DNA of 64,000 nt. Source: Nelumbo lutea. Taxonomy: Eukaryota; Streptophyta; Magnoliopsida; Proteales; Nelumbonaceae. A program made the position numbers and the translations under genes. The first letter of the stretch is position 1; every line of letters begins with the position of its first letter. The notes below the pieces were generated by a model. The model did no database searches. It had not been told where the DNA came from and was given only the letters and a program-made list of their open reading frames with translations. Location: positions 63,832,383-63,896,382 of the forward strand of contig JAKGHH010000002.1 of assembly GCA_022828595.1 (NCBI GenBank). The letters are read 5' to 3'. This document shows positions 33,500 through 43,639 of this stretch, one piece after another.

Positions 33500-33605
33500 T
33501 TAACATTATCAAAAAACTTAAGAGTATTTTAATACAATTTCCAAACAGTAAGAGTGGGTAAATCAATTTCCTAAACCATAGGGGTACTTTAAGAAATTTG
33601 CCCTT
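33500..33605 (-). repeat. Right terminal inverted repeat
   Basis: The reverse complement pairs with 27479-27580. The outer end is aagggcaaat when read on the minus strand from 33605. Confidence 0.8.
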
Positions 33606-34172
33606 GACAAAATCATTAAAAAGTATTTTTGACCCTTGCTAATTCTTCAGATTTTCAAAATAGTAGAATCCCACTCCCAAAGTGTCCCAGACATATGGTT
33701 GGAAATGACTTAGAGCTGCTATTTCAGGCTTTGTTGTAAGTTGGGCCAGTTCAATTTAGATATGGATGCACACCAACCGAATGTTAAGATAACTAAGAAA
33801 TCGAAGAACATCAAATTTTTTATCAAGTACTCAAATTAAGAAACCAATGGAATTGATCTGAAATTCATTGGTCTCCCTGCCTCGAATATTCTAAGTGTAT
33901 TGCTAACTATTTTGCCGTGTACCTTTCGCCTGATAGCAACAAGAAGAAGAGGAAGGAAGATACATGGACTCTCGCAGCTGCTAAAGATATTCCTTTTGAT
34001 ATTCTTTCTTTTTCTTGCTTTGAAGGGAGAGGGTAAGATTAGGTTTTCACAAAAAAAAAAAAAAAAAAAAATCAGTCAAATTTGACATCACAACCTGACT
34101 GATTGATGTAGGGAGGAGAGGCTGTGGCATCAATGATAAGAATTTATGTCACTAATAAATTTATAGGGAAAA

Positions 34173-34575
34173 GTACGGATAAACCCATTTAAATTCAACT
34201 TTTTCAAACAAATTCCTACGTCAACTCGGATTTCCCATATTTTTGTAATTTCAAAATTACTAATTAGCCTGTGAAGACTAAAATGACTCTAATGGGCCCA
34301 CTGTTTAGACCTCTCTCCCGCTCTCCCTCCTCTTTCATTGTCTCTCCCACTCCCAACTCTCCTATTCTTGCAACTTTCTTCCTCCCAAACCCAGAACTCC
34401 TCTTTCGCTTTTGCTCTCCCGCTCTCCTTCTACTATAACCGCTTCCGTTTCTACCGTTTCTCTCACCCGCTTTGACGATACGGGAGGAGGCAGAGATGTT
34501 TGTCTCATTGGTGGACGTCCAACCATTATAGATAAATGAAGAAACGATTCAAACATAATATTTTACATGTATCTA
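34173..34575 (+). repeat. Left inverted repeat of the second TIR element
   Basis: About 400 bp; pairs with 35658-35951 with small gaps and a pyrimidine-rich expansion at 34310-34480. Confidence 0.85.
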
Positions 34576-34678
34576 ACCGTTTTGATCCTTGGCTCAATCC
34601 CAAATGTGTTAGGATTTAACCATGGTTGGAATGGTTTCGGAGCATTGGGCTGGAGTTGGGTTAAACCTGGGTTAGTAG

Positions 34679-35680
34679 ATGGCTTTAAAAGGGAGTGCTC
34701 ACTACTTTGTTTTCGCACCCTTCCCGTCTGCTTTATTCGAAGCCTTCCCTCTATTGAAATTGGATGGACACCTCCATTTCCCCTTCCGTTTTTCATTTGT
34801 TTTAGGGTTTCATTTTGTTCTTCTTTCTTGTTTCAAGCTTCCAGTTTCTGCCTTTCTGATGAACTCCCTCCCTGGTGATCCTATTCCTATGCTTTCGTTT
34901 TTGTTTGATGAGCTCTGTCAATCACCCCCCTCCTGTATCTTTGGGGGCATAATCATCTGTCTTAATTTCAACATGTTGCACTGTAAAGCCTCTGGATTTG
35001 TTCCTCTAGTTTTTGGTGGTTTTAATGTTTTAAATTTTATTTGCCTTGAACTTAAAGAAGAATTCTACATGAACTCAGAAACCTCCGACAGAACTAACAA
35101 TTCCATCAATCGAGAACATTTTCACAGAGAAATTAATACGAGTAAATTAACTAGATCCTTGTATATGGCCCAAACCTTTAAAACTTCAACACTCATATGG
35201 TAGAAGTCCATACACAACTATTTTATAATGTCTGACAATTACTGGATAGTGCTGTGTTGCATATGAAACAAAAAATTACATGAAAAACTTATCTCTAAAT
35301 TATATTAGCTTTTAAAAAATCTGAATTTTTTTTAAAAAATCTGAATTTTTTGAGATGTTTTAAGTCATTTGTCTATATTTTTTTTCTATACTTCTGTGAT
35401 GCTCTATTTGAATCTTCCTATGTATATATTCCTTGAGGATGTTCTTCGCTTGTTCCAGTATCTGGATTTTATATTTGTTGATCAACCAACAACAAGGCTG
35501 CTGAGAGGAGATGGCGGCGAAAGGAACCGGAAACGGGAACGAAGAATTCAGCTTCAAGAACGTTGCAGCTGCTGGCAACGGTCTCGCGAGGATCCAAACT
35601 CATAAGAAACAAAATGGATCTGTCACGACGACAGTTCCCCTCCGGTTAAAACTCAGACGATCAATGAACTACACGTATAA
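34679..35680 (+). other. Captured sequence between inverted repeats, unidentified
   Basis: Two stretches look like pieces of a host gene. At 34740-34876 a CT-rich stretch resembling a plant 5' UTR leads to an ATG (34859) with only a few codons before a gtgatc that could be a splice donor. At 35511 an ATG opens MAAKGTGNGNEEFSFKNVAAAG, 44 codons of ordinary protein-like sequence that then runs into the right inverted repeat. I do not recognise either. They could be a first exon and a second exon, or two captures. Confidence 0.4.
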
Positions 35681-35951
35681 TATTATGTTTGAATCGCTTC
35701 TTCATTTATATATCTATAATGGTTGGACGTCCAACGAAAGAGGAGGGAGAGCGGGAGAACCAGAGAGAGATCTAAACAGTGGGTCCCATTAGGGTCGTTT
35801 TAATCTTCACAGGTTAGTGTGAATTAGTAACTTTTAAATTACAAAAATAAGAAAAATCTGAGTTGGCATGGAAAGTTATATTTTGAATGTCATTTTGAGT
35901 TATTTATCGACTGGCCTGGATTTCAGAATTCTGAAATGGGCTTATCCGTAC
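35658..35951 (-). repeat. Right inverted repeat of the second TIR element
   Basis: The reverse complement matches 34173-34575. Confidence 0.85.
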
Positions 35952-36972
35952 GTCTCACTGTCAAATGTGCGGGCTAAACAGCTAAAACGTGCTCAATCCC
36001 ATCTCAGAAACAGGGAATTCCGCAGTTTGCTTTCTTGCTGGTTTGATGGGAAACCGACAATTCCTTCTCACGATCCCCAAATCAAAACGAGCAAATAGAA
36101 CAGAATCAAACTCAGTTTAATTGGGTTTTAACCAAACCAGCAAATAGAAAAAGAAAGGAGCCGGTTCTAGCCTATTGATATTAGTCTGATTCTCAGTTTC
36201 AATAGCAGCTGCAAGTCTAATTCCGATGAACCTCTCTCACTCAGTGATTATCATCTCCCAAATGCCATGGTACCAAACTTGATCCAACTCTTACTAGACC
36301 CAAATTGGGTTGGTTGGACCACACTAGGATAAACCGATCAAAGTATCTATACACTAATGGGTTTGGATTATTGGTCTAGCTAGGCTCGGTGTCCTAGGCC
36401 TAACCTAGGTCCCATTCTATACACACCCATGTACAGCTAAAGACAATTCCAATCTGACAAAGACTATCACATCATAGTGCCACGCCTTTGGCTCTCACAT
36501 ACTTGAATCAAGGAGAAAAGTTGGCTTTGCATTGTTCTTTTCCTTCCATTTCTCTTTCAACCACTGATCCACGGTGATGCATTTATGGCCACCCTCTTGT
36601 TTGTGGCGGTAAATGAAGAGTATGCCTCTGTGACTTAGCTTTGGCAATTAGATACCAAAATTTAAGTGTGGATTTACATTGTGGGATTTCAATGGTTCAA
36701 AAGATTTTGAGTTTATTTTATTAGTTTAGTAGAATAGAATCCAAATTGGTGAGTGGCTATTGAAGATGGTTCCTTTTACATGGTTTATTGAGGTTTGAAT
36801 TTCCTAGAAATGGCAAAAGCACAACAATCAAGGTGTTTTAATACATGAACCATGCACATTGCCTAGTGAGAGTCTGGAAGGAAGACTTTGGGTTTGTGAC
36901 TTGAGGGACAAAATACCCATCAATAGGTCTGGGGCTCCAAAACTTGGTGTTGAATCATATATGGGTGGTCAG
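35952..36972. other. Intergenic, nothing recognised
   Basis: AT-rich and without long frames. The last 60 bases before 36973 show no repeat partner. The bases gtcag at 36968-36972 act as the target duplication of the gypsy element that follows. Confidence 0.6.
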
Positions 36973-37522
36973 TGTTCGGGTGGTTGTTAAGCTGGTGTAG
37001 GGCGCTACGTGATTGACTTCGTAGTCGCCCTCTCTGCGCCATATTGGTATCGTTACTCAAAATCGCATGAAGGATGGACGCGGTTAAGAATGAGTGTTTT
37101 ATACGGATAAGGAAGTGGATTTCGTTGGAGAAGTAGAACCCCCTCAAGACCTTGGTAGACTACCTCATCCTGACAACTTTAGAAGTCCTATCCGATCTAA
37201 GTATGGACGTCCAACTATAAATAGGTATGTCACACTCAAGATAATGGACTTTAGGAAATTTGCACTCTTTGAATACCTCTTTGCACTATCTCCTCGGCTC
37301 GGACCAGCACTATCTCAATTTGTTCGCCTCAACAACGTCTCTCTCTATCCTACTGACTTGAGCATCGAAGTGCCTACTCGAACACAACTCCTCAAGCCTC
37401 TGACCCTTCTCCTAGTTGTAGATCTTGGTGTGCGGCTTCATCCTTCCACCTCGGCCTCATCCAATTGGCAAAACTATTTGATCATGTCCTCAGTTCAGAA
37501 CACCTTGGATTTTATACCATCA
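36973..37522 (+). repeat. 5' LTR of gypsy R
   Basis: Direct repeat of 51587-52137. Contains a TATA box (TATAAATA, 37216-37223) conserved in both LTRs. Confidence 0.9.
37216..37223 (+). promoter_or_regulatory. LTR TATA box
   Basis: TATAAATA in the sequence ccaactataaataggtatg, conserved at 51831-51838 in the other LTR. It would set transcription start about 30 bp downstream. Confidence 0.7.
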
Positions 37523-37525
37523 AAT

Positions 37526-37540
37526 TGGCATCGTCTGTGA
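37526..37540 (+). other. Primer binding site of gypsy R
   Basis: tggcatcgtctgtga, 3 bases after the LTR, is a variant of the TGGCGYCGTCTGTGGG site common in plant gypsy elements and seen again at 56544. Confidence 0.85.
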
Positions 37541-37581
37541 AAAACATGCAAAAATTCATTTCTCAAACCCTTCTATGCACT

Positions 37582-39084
37582 AAAAGCAACCATGCCTAAG
37601 AACACTTTTGATCGCTCTAGAGAACATTCTCCATCTTAGGGATCCCGCTCACTTCACAACTCCCTACCTTGGGAGCCTTAGCATCAGGTAGCAGTCAACC
37701 CCATGCAATTCCAAGACATATAGTAGAAGGTCGACCATATCCTAGCCATCATGGAGATGTTGAGGCAATTAGCACATGCCCCCAAAGCAACTTGCCCTGT
37801 TGCACAGGCACCTACTATAGCCGACCCTCGCACCGAGGACCCTAAAAGGCGCCACACAGATAGGCACAAGGCCCAATCCGATTGTGAACGACCACAACCA
37901 TCCAAAAGATTTGACTCCCCAACCTGGCCTTGTGCGCACGACGCTCGCACTAGATCCCATCACTTCGCCACTCGGGTACCAGCGAAAGAATGACTCGTCC
38001 AACATTTACAGCAATTGTTGATCTTGATAGCTGAATCCAGCTCGGTTCGAGACTGGCTTGCAATCTCGAAAAAAAGTCCACAAACATGGTCCCAGTTAAC
38101 AGAGACGATGAAATCAAAGAAATAATAGAGCGGTTGGTTGAACTGGAATGTAGCCAAGCGGATAGAAGCATAGCTCCTCTGAGGACTAGCCCTCATAGCA
38201 GTACTACAGCCAACCTGCAAAGGAACCTATCTTCGTATAGGAGATCGTTGACAAGCTTCCCCCAACCAGATGGTGAATCCCTCAATTCAAGAAGTAGGAC
38301 GGAGCCTCGGACCCCAACAATCACATTGAGGGGTTCAAGGCGATAATGATGCTGCACGTCTCCACCGAGGGTTTCATGTGCAAGGCCTTTGTCACCACCC
38401 TCCATGGAGTCGCTAGAACTTGGTATGTCTCCCTTCCGCCATAGTCTACATCCTCCTAGGAGCAGTTGGAGACAGTTTTTGGTGTAGTTCACCACCAGCC
38501 AAAGGCACTAGAAGATGTTGGCCACCATCATGCAAGTACAATAGAGGAAAGGAGAGAGCTTAAGGGAATACTTGACAAGGTTCGACGCTGAGGCCCTTTA
38601 GGTCCGAACTATAGACTAGTCGGTAGTTGTGATAGCCATCATGAGTGGGTTGCACTCCTCAATGTTTAGCTTCTCGTTGCAAAAGAACCCTTTGCCCAAC
38701 TTGATCGCGCTCATGAAGCATGCACAGAAGTACATGAACACCGAGGAAGCCTAGGCGCTACAAAGGAGTGAAGAGGACCAACATGATCGGAAGTAAAAGG
38801 ACCATGATGAGCGTAGATCAAACAAAGACAACAACAGACGGGACCACAGACCAAGGACCCCAATGTCGATGTATAAAAACTTTACTCCCTCGAACGCGCT
38901 ACACTCTGAAATATTGATGTAGATCTGTGATCACATCTTCGTTAAGTGGCCCGAAAAGATGAAGACCCAGGGGAACAAAACGAATCGGAATAGGTATTGT
39001 GATTTCCACTGAAACCACAACCACGACACCAAAAGCTACCACGACCATTGCCACCACCTGGAAGACCTCGTCCGATGCGGATAC
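37582..39084 (+). pseudogene. Gypsy R gag pseudogene, first part
   Basis: Frames on the plus strand start near 37582 (MPKNTFDRS) and go on through Arg-rich, low-complexity sequence. From about 38260 the conserved capsid signature appears in pieces: PNQMVNPSIQEVGR, then HIEGFKA, AIMMLHVSTEGFMCKAF and LHGVARTWYVSLP (about 38320-38440), the Retrotrans_gag domain. At the end (38995-39084) a C-x2-H-x4-H-type block, CDFHxNHNHDT, followed by HLEDLVRCGY, matches the gag tail of the Tat-like copies at 58240 and 63290. Many stops. Copia F splits it at codon level. Confidence 0.75.
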
Positions 39085-41033
39085 TGTTAGACAGTTTTGT
39101 ATGCCCTTAGCTTCAATCAAAATCGATGTACTTTATGAGTTTATTGCAAATGAATAAAAGTGCATATTTGATTCCTGTTCCCTTGGTATGTTTCTGTGTA
39201 ATACCCTTAAATTGGACACTTATTGAGACTCGTGTTAGTTTAGAATGTTCACAGCCAGTGGGTCGGTCTGGGGAGACCTATCCTGACAAGGCTGACACTG
39301 TGGTGCCACCAAGTCGGTTGGGGTGGCTTGTCTCAGCTACCGGGGTGAGACCCTAGGCACATATAGTGTGGGATCAATTGAATCTTTGAACTGGACCAGA
39401 TTTCCAGTATTGCCCTGGACCTTGGAGATTGATGGGCAAAACTGGAAAGTTACACCCGACCCCTAGACTCAATTATGATACTGCACTAGGTGTCGGATCG
39501 GGCTGTCTTTGATGTACCATTCAGTGAGATCCTTAGCGGGGGTCAAAACCTGGGTATGTTGGGACAATCCGAGAATTCATCTGAGTGGGTGATCATAGTG
39601 ACCAGATCAGCCCCTTTGTCGAACAAAGGTAATTATCGGGGATGCACTCTCACTGTTGGAAACCAAGACTGCCGACAGCCGATTTCAACCGTTGAGATTT
39701 GTTTTGCAAAGTATATTTTATATGAGATATAAAAGTATATATATTATGGTTTCTAAAATGTTTGCAATAAGGTTTTAATTCCCGGGATCCATACAAGTGG
39801 AGAGTGCAACACTGTTCCTTGCAGCCGAGGGAGAAGTCCTCTCTTGTCGAGCAGTGTATGATCATTAAGGGCTGAGAGGTTAAGTGTAAGACCATTGAGG
39901 ATAATACCTGATGGGCTAATCTTGCATCTGCCCACAGTCCCTAAGTGTTACAAGGTGGCTTGGCCTAGGGACCACTTAGGGTAAGTGTTGGGCCCATAGA
40001 GCCCATTCGATGGGTTTCAGGGGGTGCACTGTCTTTAACAGTGTATTCGACCAGGGCTTTGTAACAAAGGCTGGGCCGAACCCATGTGGCTGATGTGTAG
40101 ATCAACGCTTGGGTCCCACGCCATACAAGGAAGCCCAACTGGGCAGCAGTTAGGAAGGTTAAGTGAGCACATAAGCTTGATGGGCCTAAAGCCCATTTCG
40201 AACTGGGCTATTTATTCAGTTAATTAAAGGGGCGAATTCTGAGATGGATTAGCAGATAGGATAGGGTCTTAATCCTATCCACTCAGCTAGCCCAGATCTG
40301 AATGTGATTCAGATCTAGAAACCTCCAAATGGGATTAGGATAAAGCTAATCTAATCTGCAGATAAGATAAGGGTTTATCCTTATCACTAGAAGAGAATGC
40401 TGATCCAAATATGATTTGGATAAGCACCTCCTAATGGGATTAGGAGCTGATCTTTTAAGTTAACAAAAGAAGGAGGGGGCGGCAGCCTTGAGAGAGACCA
40501 AGAGATACATCAGAACCTCTTTAGTGCTGAAATCAAGAAGAGAGAATTATGCACCCTGCGAATACTCTCTTGCTACCTCCCTGTTCTTGTCGCCCTATTT
40601 GCCAGTTCAATCTCCAGTTGTGGGAGAAGTCAAGATTGGATCTTGACATCAGTTCTTTGAGAAAGGATTGAAGAGGAAGCTGTGCTCACGTACCATTCTA
40701 CTGATTCTTGCAAAGGACAGAGTTCTTGGGGAAGAACACTGCTGATTCTGCTCCATCCTGCACTGTGCCATCTTCAGTGGGAGTAGTCTTTGGATCCTTC
40801 CTTGGGCATGAACACCTTCGTTGGGAGATATTACTTCTCCGTATCAGGTATAATTCTCTCCTATTCCTTTTGGTTCAAATCTGGTTTAGTTTAAGGTTCA
40901 AGATTGATCCTTGAAAATATGATTTTCTAAATAGGGAATGTGATTCCTAGTTGAAGGGAGAGAAAAATTTTTGAAATTCGCCCCTTATTCCACAATCTTT
41001 GGGCGTCCATGGGATGGATCTCTCATCCCTTCA
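39085..41033 (+). repeat. 5' LTR of copia F
   Basis: 1949 bp, TG...CA. Carries five short perfect stem-loops between 40259 and 40446 that the 3' LTR lacks. Also matches the minus-strand copy at 1-1838. Confidence 0.95.
40259..40446. repeat. Cluster of five short stem-loops in the LTR
   Basis: Inverted repeats with 3-8-nt loops: ggatagg/cctatcc (40259-40280), agatctgaat/attcagatct (40294-40316), gataagg/ccttatc (40366-40385), atccaaat/atttggat (40403-40421), ctcctaat/attaggag (40428-40446). The arms are perfect. The minus-strand LTR copy (455-690) keeps the series and has an extra ctcctaat/attaggag hairpin. Confidence 0.85.
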
Positions 41034-41034
41034 G

Positions 41035-41047
41035 TGGTATCAGAGCC
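41035..41047 (+). other. Primer binding site of copia F (tRNA-Met type)
   Basis: tggtatcagagcc, one base after the LTR end at 41033. Confidence 0.97.
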
Positions 41048-42832
41048 ATGGTTCAAATCTTGAACCATTCTATTTCAGATCTGAACCTGCGCAATTAGGG
41101 AGAAGGCGTTCTACCCAATTTGCGCAGATTTGGTTTTTGGGAAATTTGTTCCCAAAACAGATGGGCAAATAATCTGAAATTAATTTTAAATAAATATGAT
41201 TATTATTTAGAATTGTTCTTTATAATTTTCATGATTTATGGGCTGTTCATACAAGAGGAGATTGGATTCTTGGTTTGCGCAGGGAACCTGCGATTTTGCA
41301 GTTCTTGAATTATTTTTGGGTCTATAAATATTTTTTTTATTTTCTAAACTCAATGTATAGGTATTCGATCTGATGTAATTGTTAATAGAAATAGGATTTC
41401 TATTTAATTTTATTTTGGATCAAAGATGGCGGTGCAGAAAAGGAGATTTCGTAGAGAAGGAGATTTCGTAGATAAGAGAAATGCCATCTGCGATTTGCAG
41501 TTTGTGAAACTACATTCTGTGATCTAACCTCTGTTTTGCAGGAAGGATTGTGCGAACAGCCCTGATTGACTGATTCTTGTTTTTTCCTTTTATCAGTATT
41601 TAATTTCAGATTATTTTCTTGAATTAAGGATTTAATTAAAAATCAAACCCTAGACCCATTTGAACCGAGATTGGTTCAAAACTGTTTGGACCAATTCTAG
41701 GGTTTAATCAAGGCTGAAAGTCAGCCCTAATTTCCCACTACTGGGTCTAAGGATTGATATTTAATTAAATGGTTAATTCGGCCCAGCCTGTAAAGGCCCA
41801 GTTTTAAATAGTTAAAGCTGCAAAAGCCGATTTTAAAGGATAAAGCTATATGAGCCGAACTGGGTAACCCTAATTCAGCCCATATACCTAGATAATATTA
41901 ATGGTTAATATTATGGAATTTTAACGGGCTTCCAACGGGCCTTATAGATAATTAATTGATTGGATCAAATTGTCCCTGCATGTGATGTATGGATGTGTGA
42001 TGTGCTGCGTACATGGGCCATAAGTACTTGGCCCATGCTCATTCGACAGTGGCTCTTGCGCACACCATGGCTGAATGCACATCATTGCCATGGTGTCCCT
42101 TTTGGTCATTGGATGGCTTCCCTCAGTGGTGGGCCCCACACCTCATCAAGAGGTTGCGTGCGGAACCCTAGCCGATTTAAGGCCCACTGAAATCTGGCTT
42201 TATGAAAGTCAGTGGGAGCCACTTTGGTTTGACCTAAATCAAACTAGGGCGTAATTTTGTTCCCTCCAGCTAATATGAGTGCATGTGATAGGGAGATTCA
42301 TATGATGAACTCTCTAAAGGCCTTCCATCATTAGCATAAGGATGGGTCCTTCAGTAATGAGGAAACTCACCAGAAAATGGGTTATCCATTTGCTGTTGGG
42401 CTTGTCTGAGTGTTTCATAAGATGATAGGGGCGTCATAGACTGATGTGGGAGGGGCTTCACCAGAAAATGGGAACTCTCTCACGGTACCTTGACGTTCAC
42501 GAATATGATGGGTGAGCACTCACTGGACAGAAAGGTTTACCTGAATACGGATCTGAACCTTGTCTGACAGAGGCCAAAGGGAAAACTCATACGATGAGTG
42601 GATATGATCATTCACAGAAAGGTGGTGGGGTTATGCAGCTGAAACAGTTGGCTCCATGCACCCTATGTGATTTCCCACATTTCCAGAGACAACCCGTAGT
42701 CTCCGTCACTGAGAAAGGAGGGAAATCTCAAAGACGAATAAATGGAAATGGATCGTAGATTAAAGTCCATATCTATGAAATGAACATGAATCAAATTAGG
42801 TTGTGGACTGATGTTTGTTCTTTTATCAGAAA
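41048..42832 (+). other. Long untranslated leader of copia F
   Basis: About 1.8 kb between primer site and gag without a significant frame. It is AT-rich at first and then mixed. It would contain packaging and translation signals; none can be identified from the sequence. Confidence 0.7.
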
Positions 42833-43636
42833 ATGGCAAACGGATCTTTTGCAAAACTGCTTGATGACAACAAGTTGAAGGGCCCAAACTATGCTGACTG
42901 GTACAGGAACCTTATGCTGGTCCTTGCTTCTGAAAAGCTGGACAAAGTGGCAAAGAATCCTGCCCTGGAGCATCCGGGTGATAGGGCTTCTGAGGCCCGA
43001 AGGAGAGACTATCAAGAATGGGAGGAGAAAAACTCCCTTGCCCGGTGTTACATCATTGCTTCTCTGGACAACCCGATACAGAGGCAGTTCGATCAGATCT
43101 AACTTGCCAAAGACATATTGGATAGTCTCAGGACAATGTATGAAGAGTAGAATCGTTCTACTCAACAAAAGGTCTTGAAACAGTTCATGACCGCACAAAT
43201 GTCCAAGGGTCAACAAGTTCACGACCATTGTCTTCAGATGATGGGATACATCAACGAACTGGAGGCTCTTGGATCCGGGCTGGACCTTGCAACCCAGATA
43301 GATGCTATCCTTAACTCTTTGCCTCCTTCCTTTAATCCGTTCATCATGAACTATAACATGAACAAGCTGAATGTCAACTTACAAGAGCTCAGCAATATGT
43401 TGCAAAGAACTGAAGAACTGGTTAGAAAGGATGAGCCTGTAGCCATGCTTGTTGAAGCTGGCAAGACAGGCAAGAGAAAGAGGAAGGCAAAGAAGCCTCA
43501 GAAGAAAGCCGCTAAGAGCAAGAAGCAGAAGAAAGACAAAGCATCGGATGCCTGTCACTTATGCAAGAAGACTGGCCACTGGAAAAGGAACTGTCCTGCC
43601 TACCTGGAAAAGGTAACTTCGAAACTTGTGTTATAG
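42833..43636 (+). pseudogene. Copia F gag, two in-frame stops
   Basis: The start ATG at 42833 opens MANGSFAKLLDDNKLKGPNY, then ADWYRNLMLVLASEKL, the copia gag opening. Two stops lie near 43100 (after FDQI) and 43148 (after YEE); the frame then continues QQKVLKQFMTAQMSKGQQVHDH, NSLPPSFNPFIMNY and a Lys-rich stretch (43460-43545). The zinc knuckle CHLCKKTGHWKRNC (43555-43596) is complete (C-x2-C-x4-H-x4-C). It stops at 43634. Apart from the stops the frame is undamaged. Gag would form the particle and bind element RNA. Confidence 0.9.
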
Positions 43637-43639
43637 AAA

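Larger units (their letters stand above)
27479..33605. mobile_element. TIR transposon with captured gene pieces (Pack-MULE-like), hit by copia E
   Basis: The ends are inverted repeats: aagggcaaatttcttaaagt at 27479-27498 has its complement at 33586-33605, and similarity extends for about 100 bp with substitutions. Without copia E (28133-32942) the element is about 1.3 kb. It contains no transposase, but holds a dynamin-like coding fragment on the plus strand (33001-33345) and another possible exon block on the minus strand (27765-28125). Long TIRs with captured exons are typical of Pack-MULEs. I cannot find the 9-bp target duplication, so the superfamily is inferred. Confidence 0.7.
34173..35951. 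mobile_element. Second TIR element with captured sequence (Pack-MULE-like)
   Basis: Inverted ends: gtacggataaacccattt at 34173-34190 against aaatgggcttatccgtac at 35934-35951. Pairing continues inward over about 400 bp on the left and 290 bp on the right, including taatgggcccactgtttaga / tctaaacagtgggtcccatt, ggacgtccaaccattata / tataatggttggacgtcc and gattcaaacataatatt / aatattatgtttgaatc. Between the arms, about 1.08 kb of non-repeat sequence has no transposase. I do not see a 9-bp target duplication, so the superfamily is an inference from TIR length. Confidence 0.75.

Noticed and set aside
34679..35203. 174-codon plus-strand frame as a gene
   Set aside because: Phe/Leu/Ser-rich translation of a CT-rich stretch resembling a 5' UTR; no domain, and it lies inside an inverted-repeat element.
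39490..39732. 80-codon frame repeated at 47058-47300, looking like a conserved small gene
   Set aside because: Both lie at the same place in the two LTRs of copia F. They are conserved only because LTRs are copies.
41035..41047. tRNA-Met similarity as a tRNA gene
   Set aside because: Only about 13 bases complementary to a tRNA 3' end; it is a retrotransposon primer site, as at 17191 and 32523.
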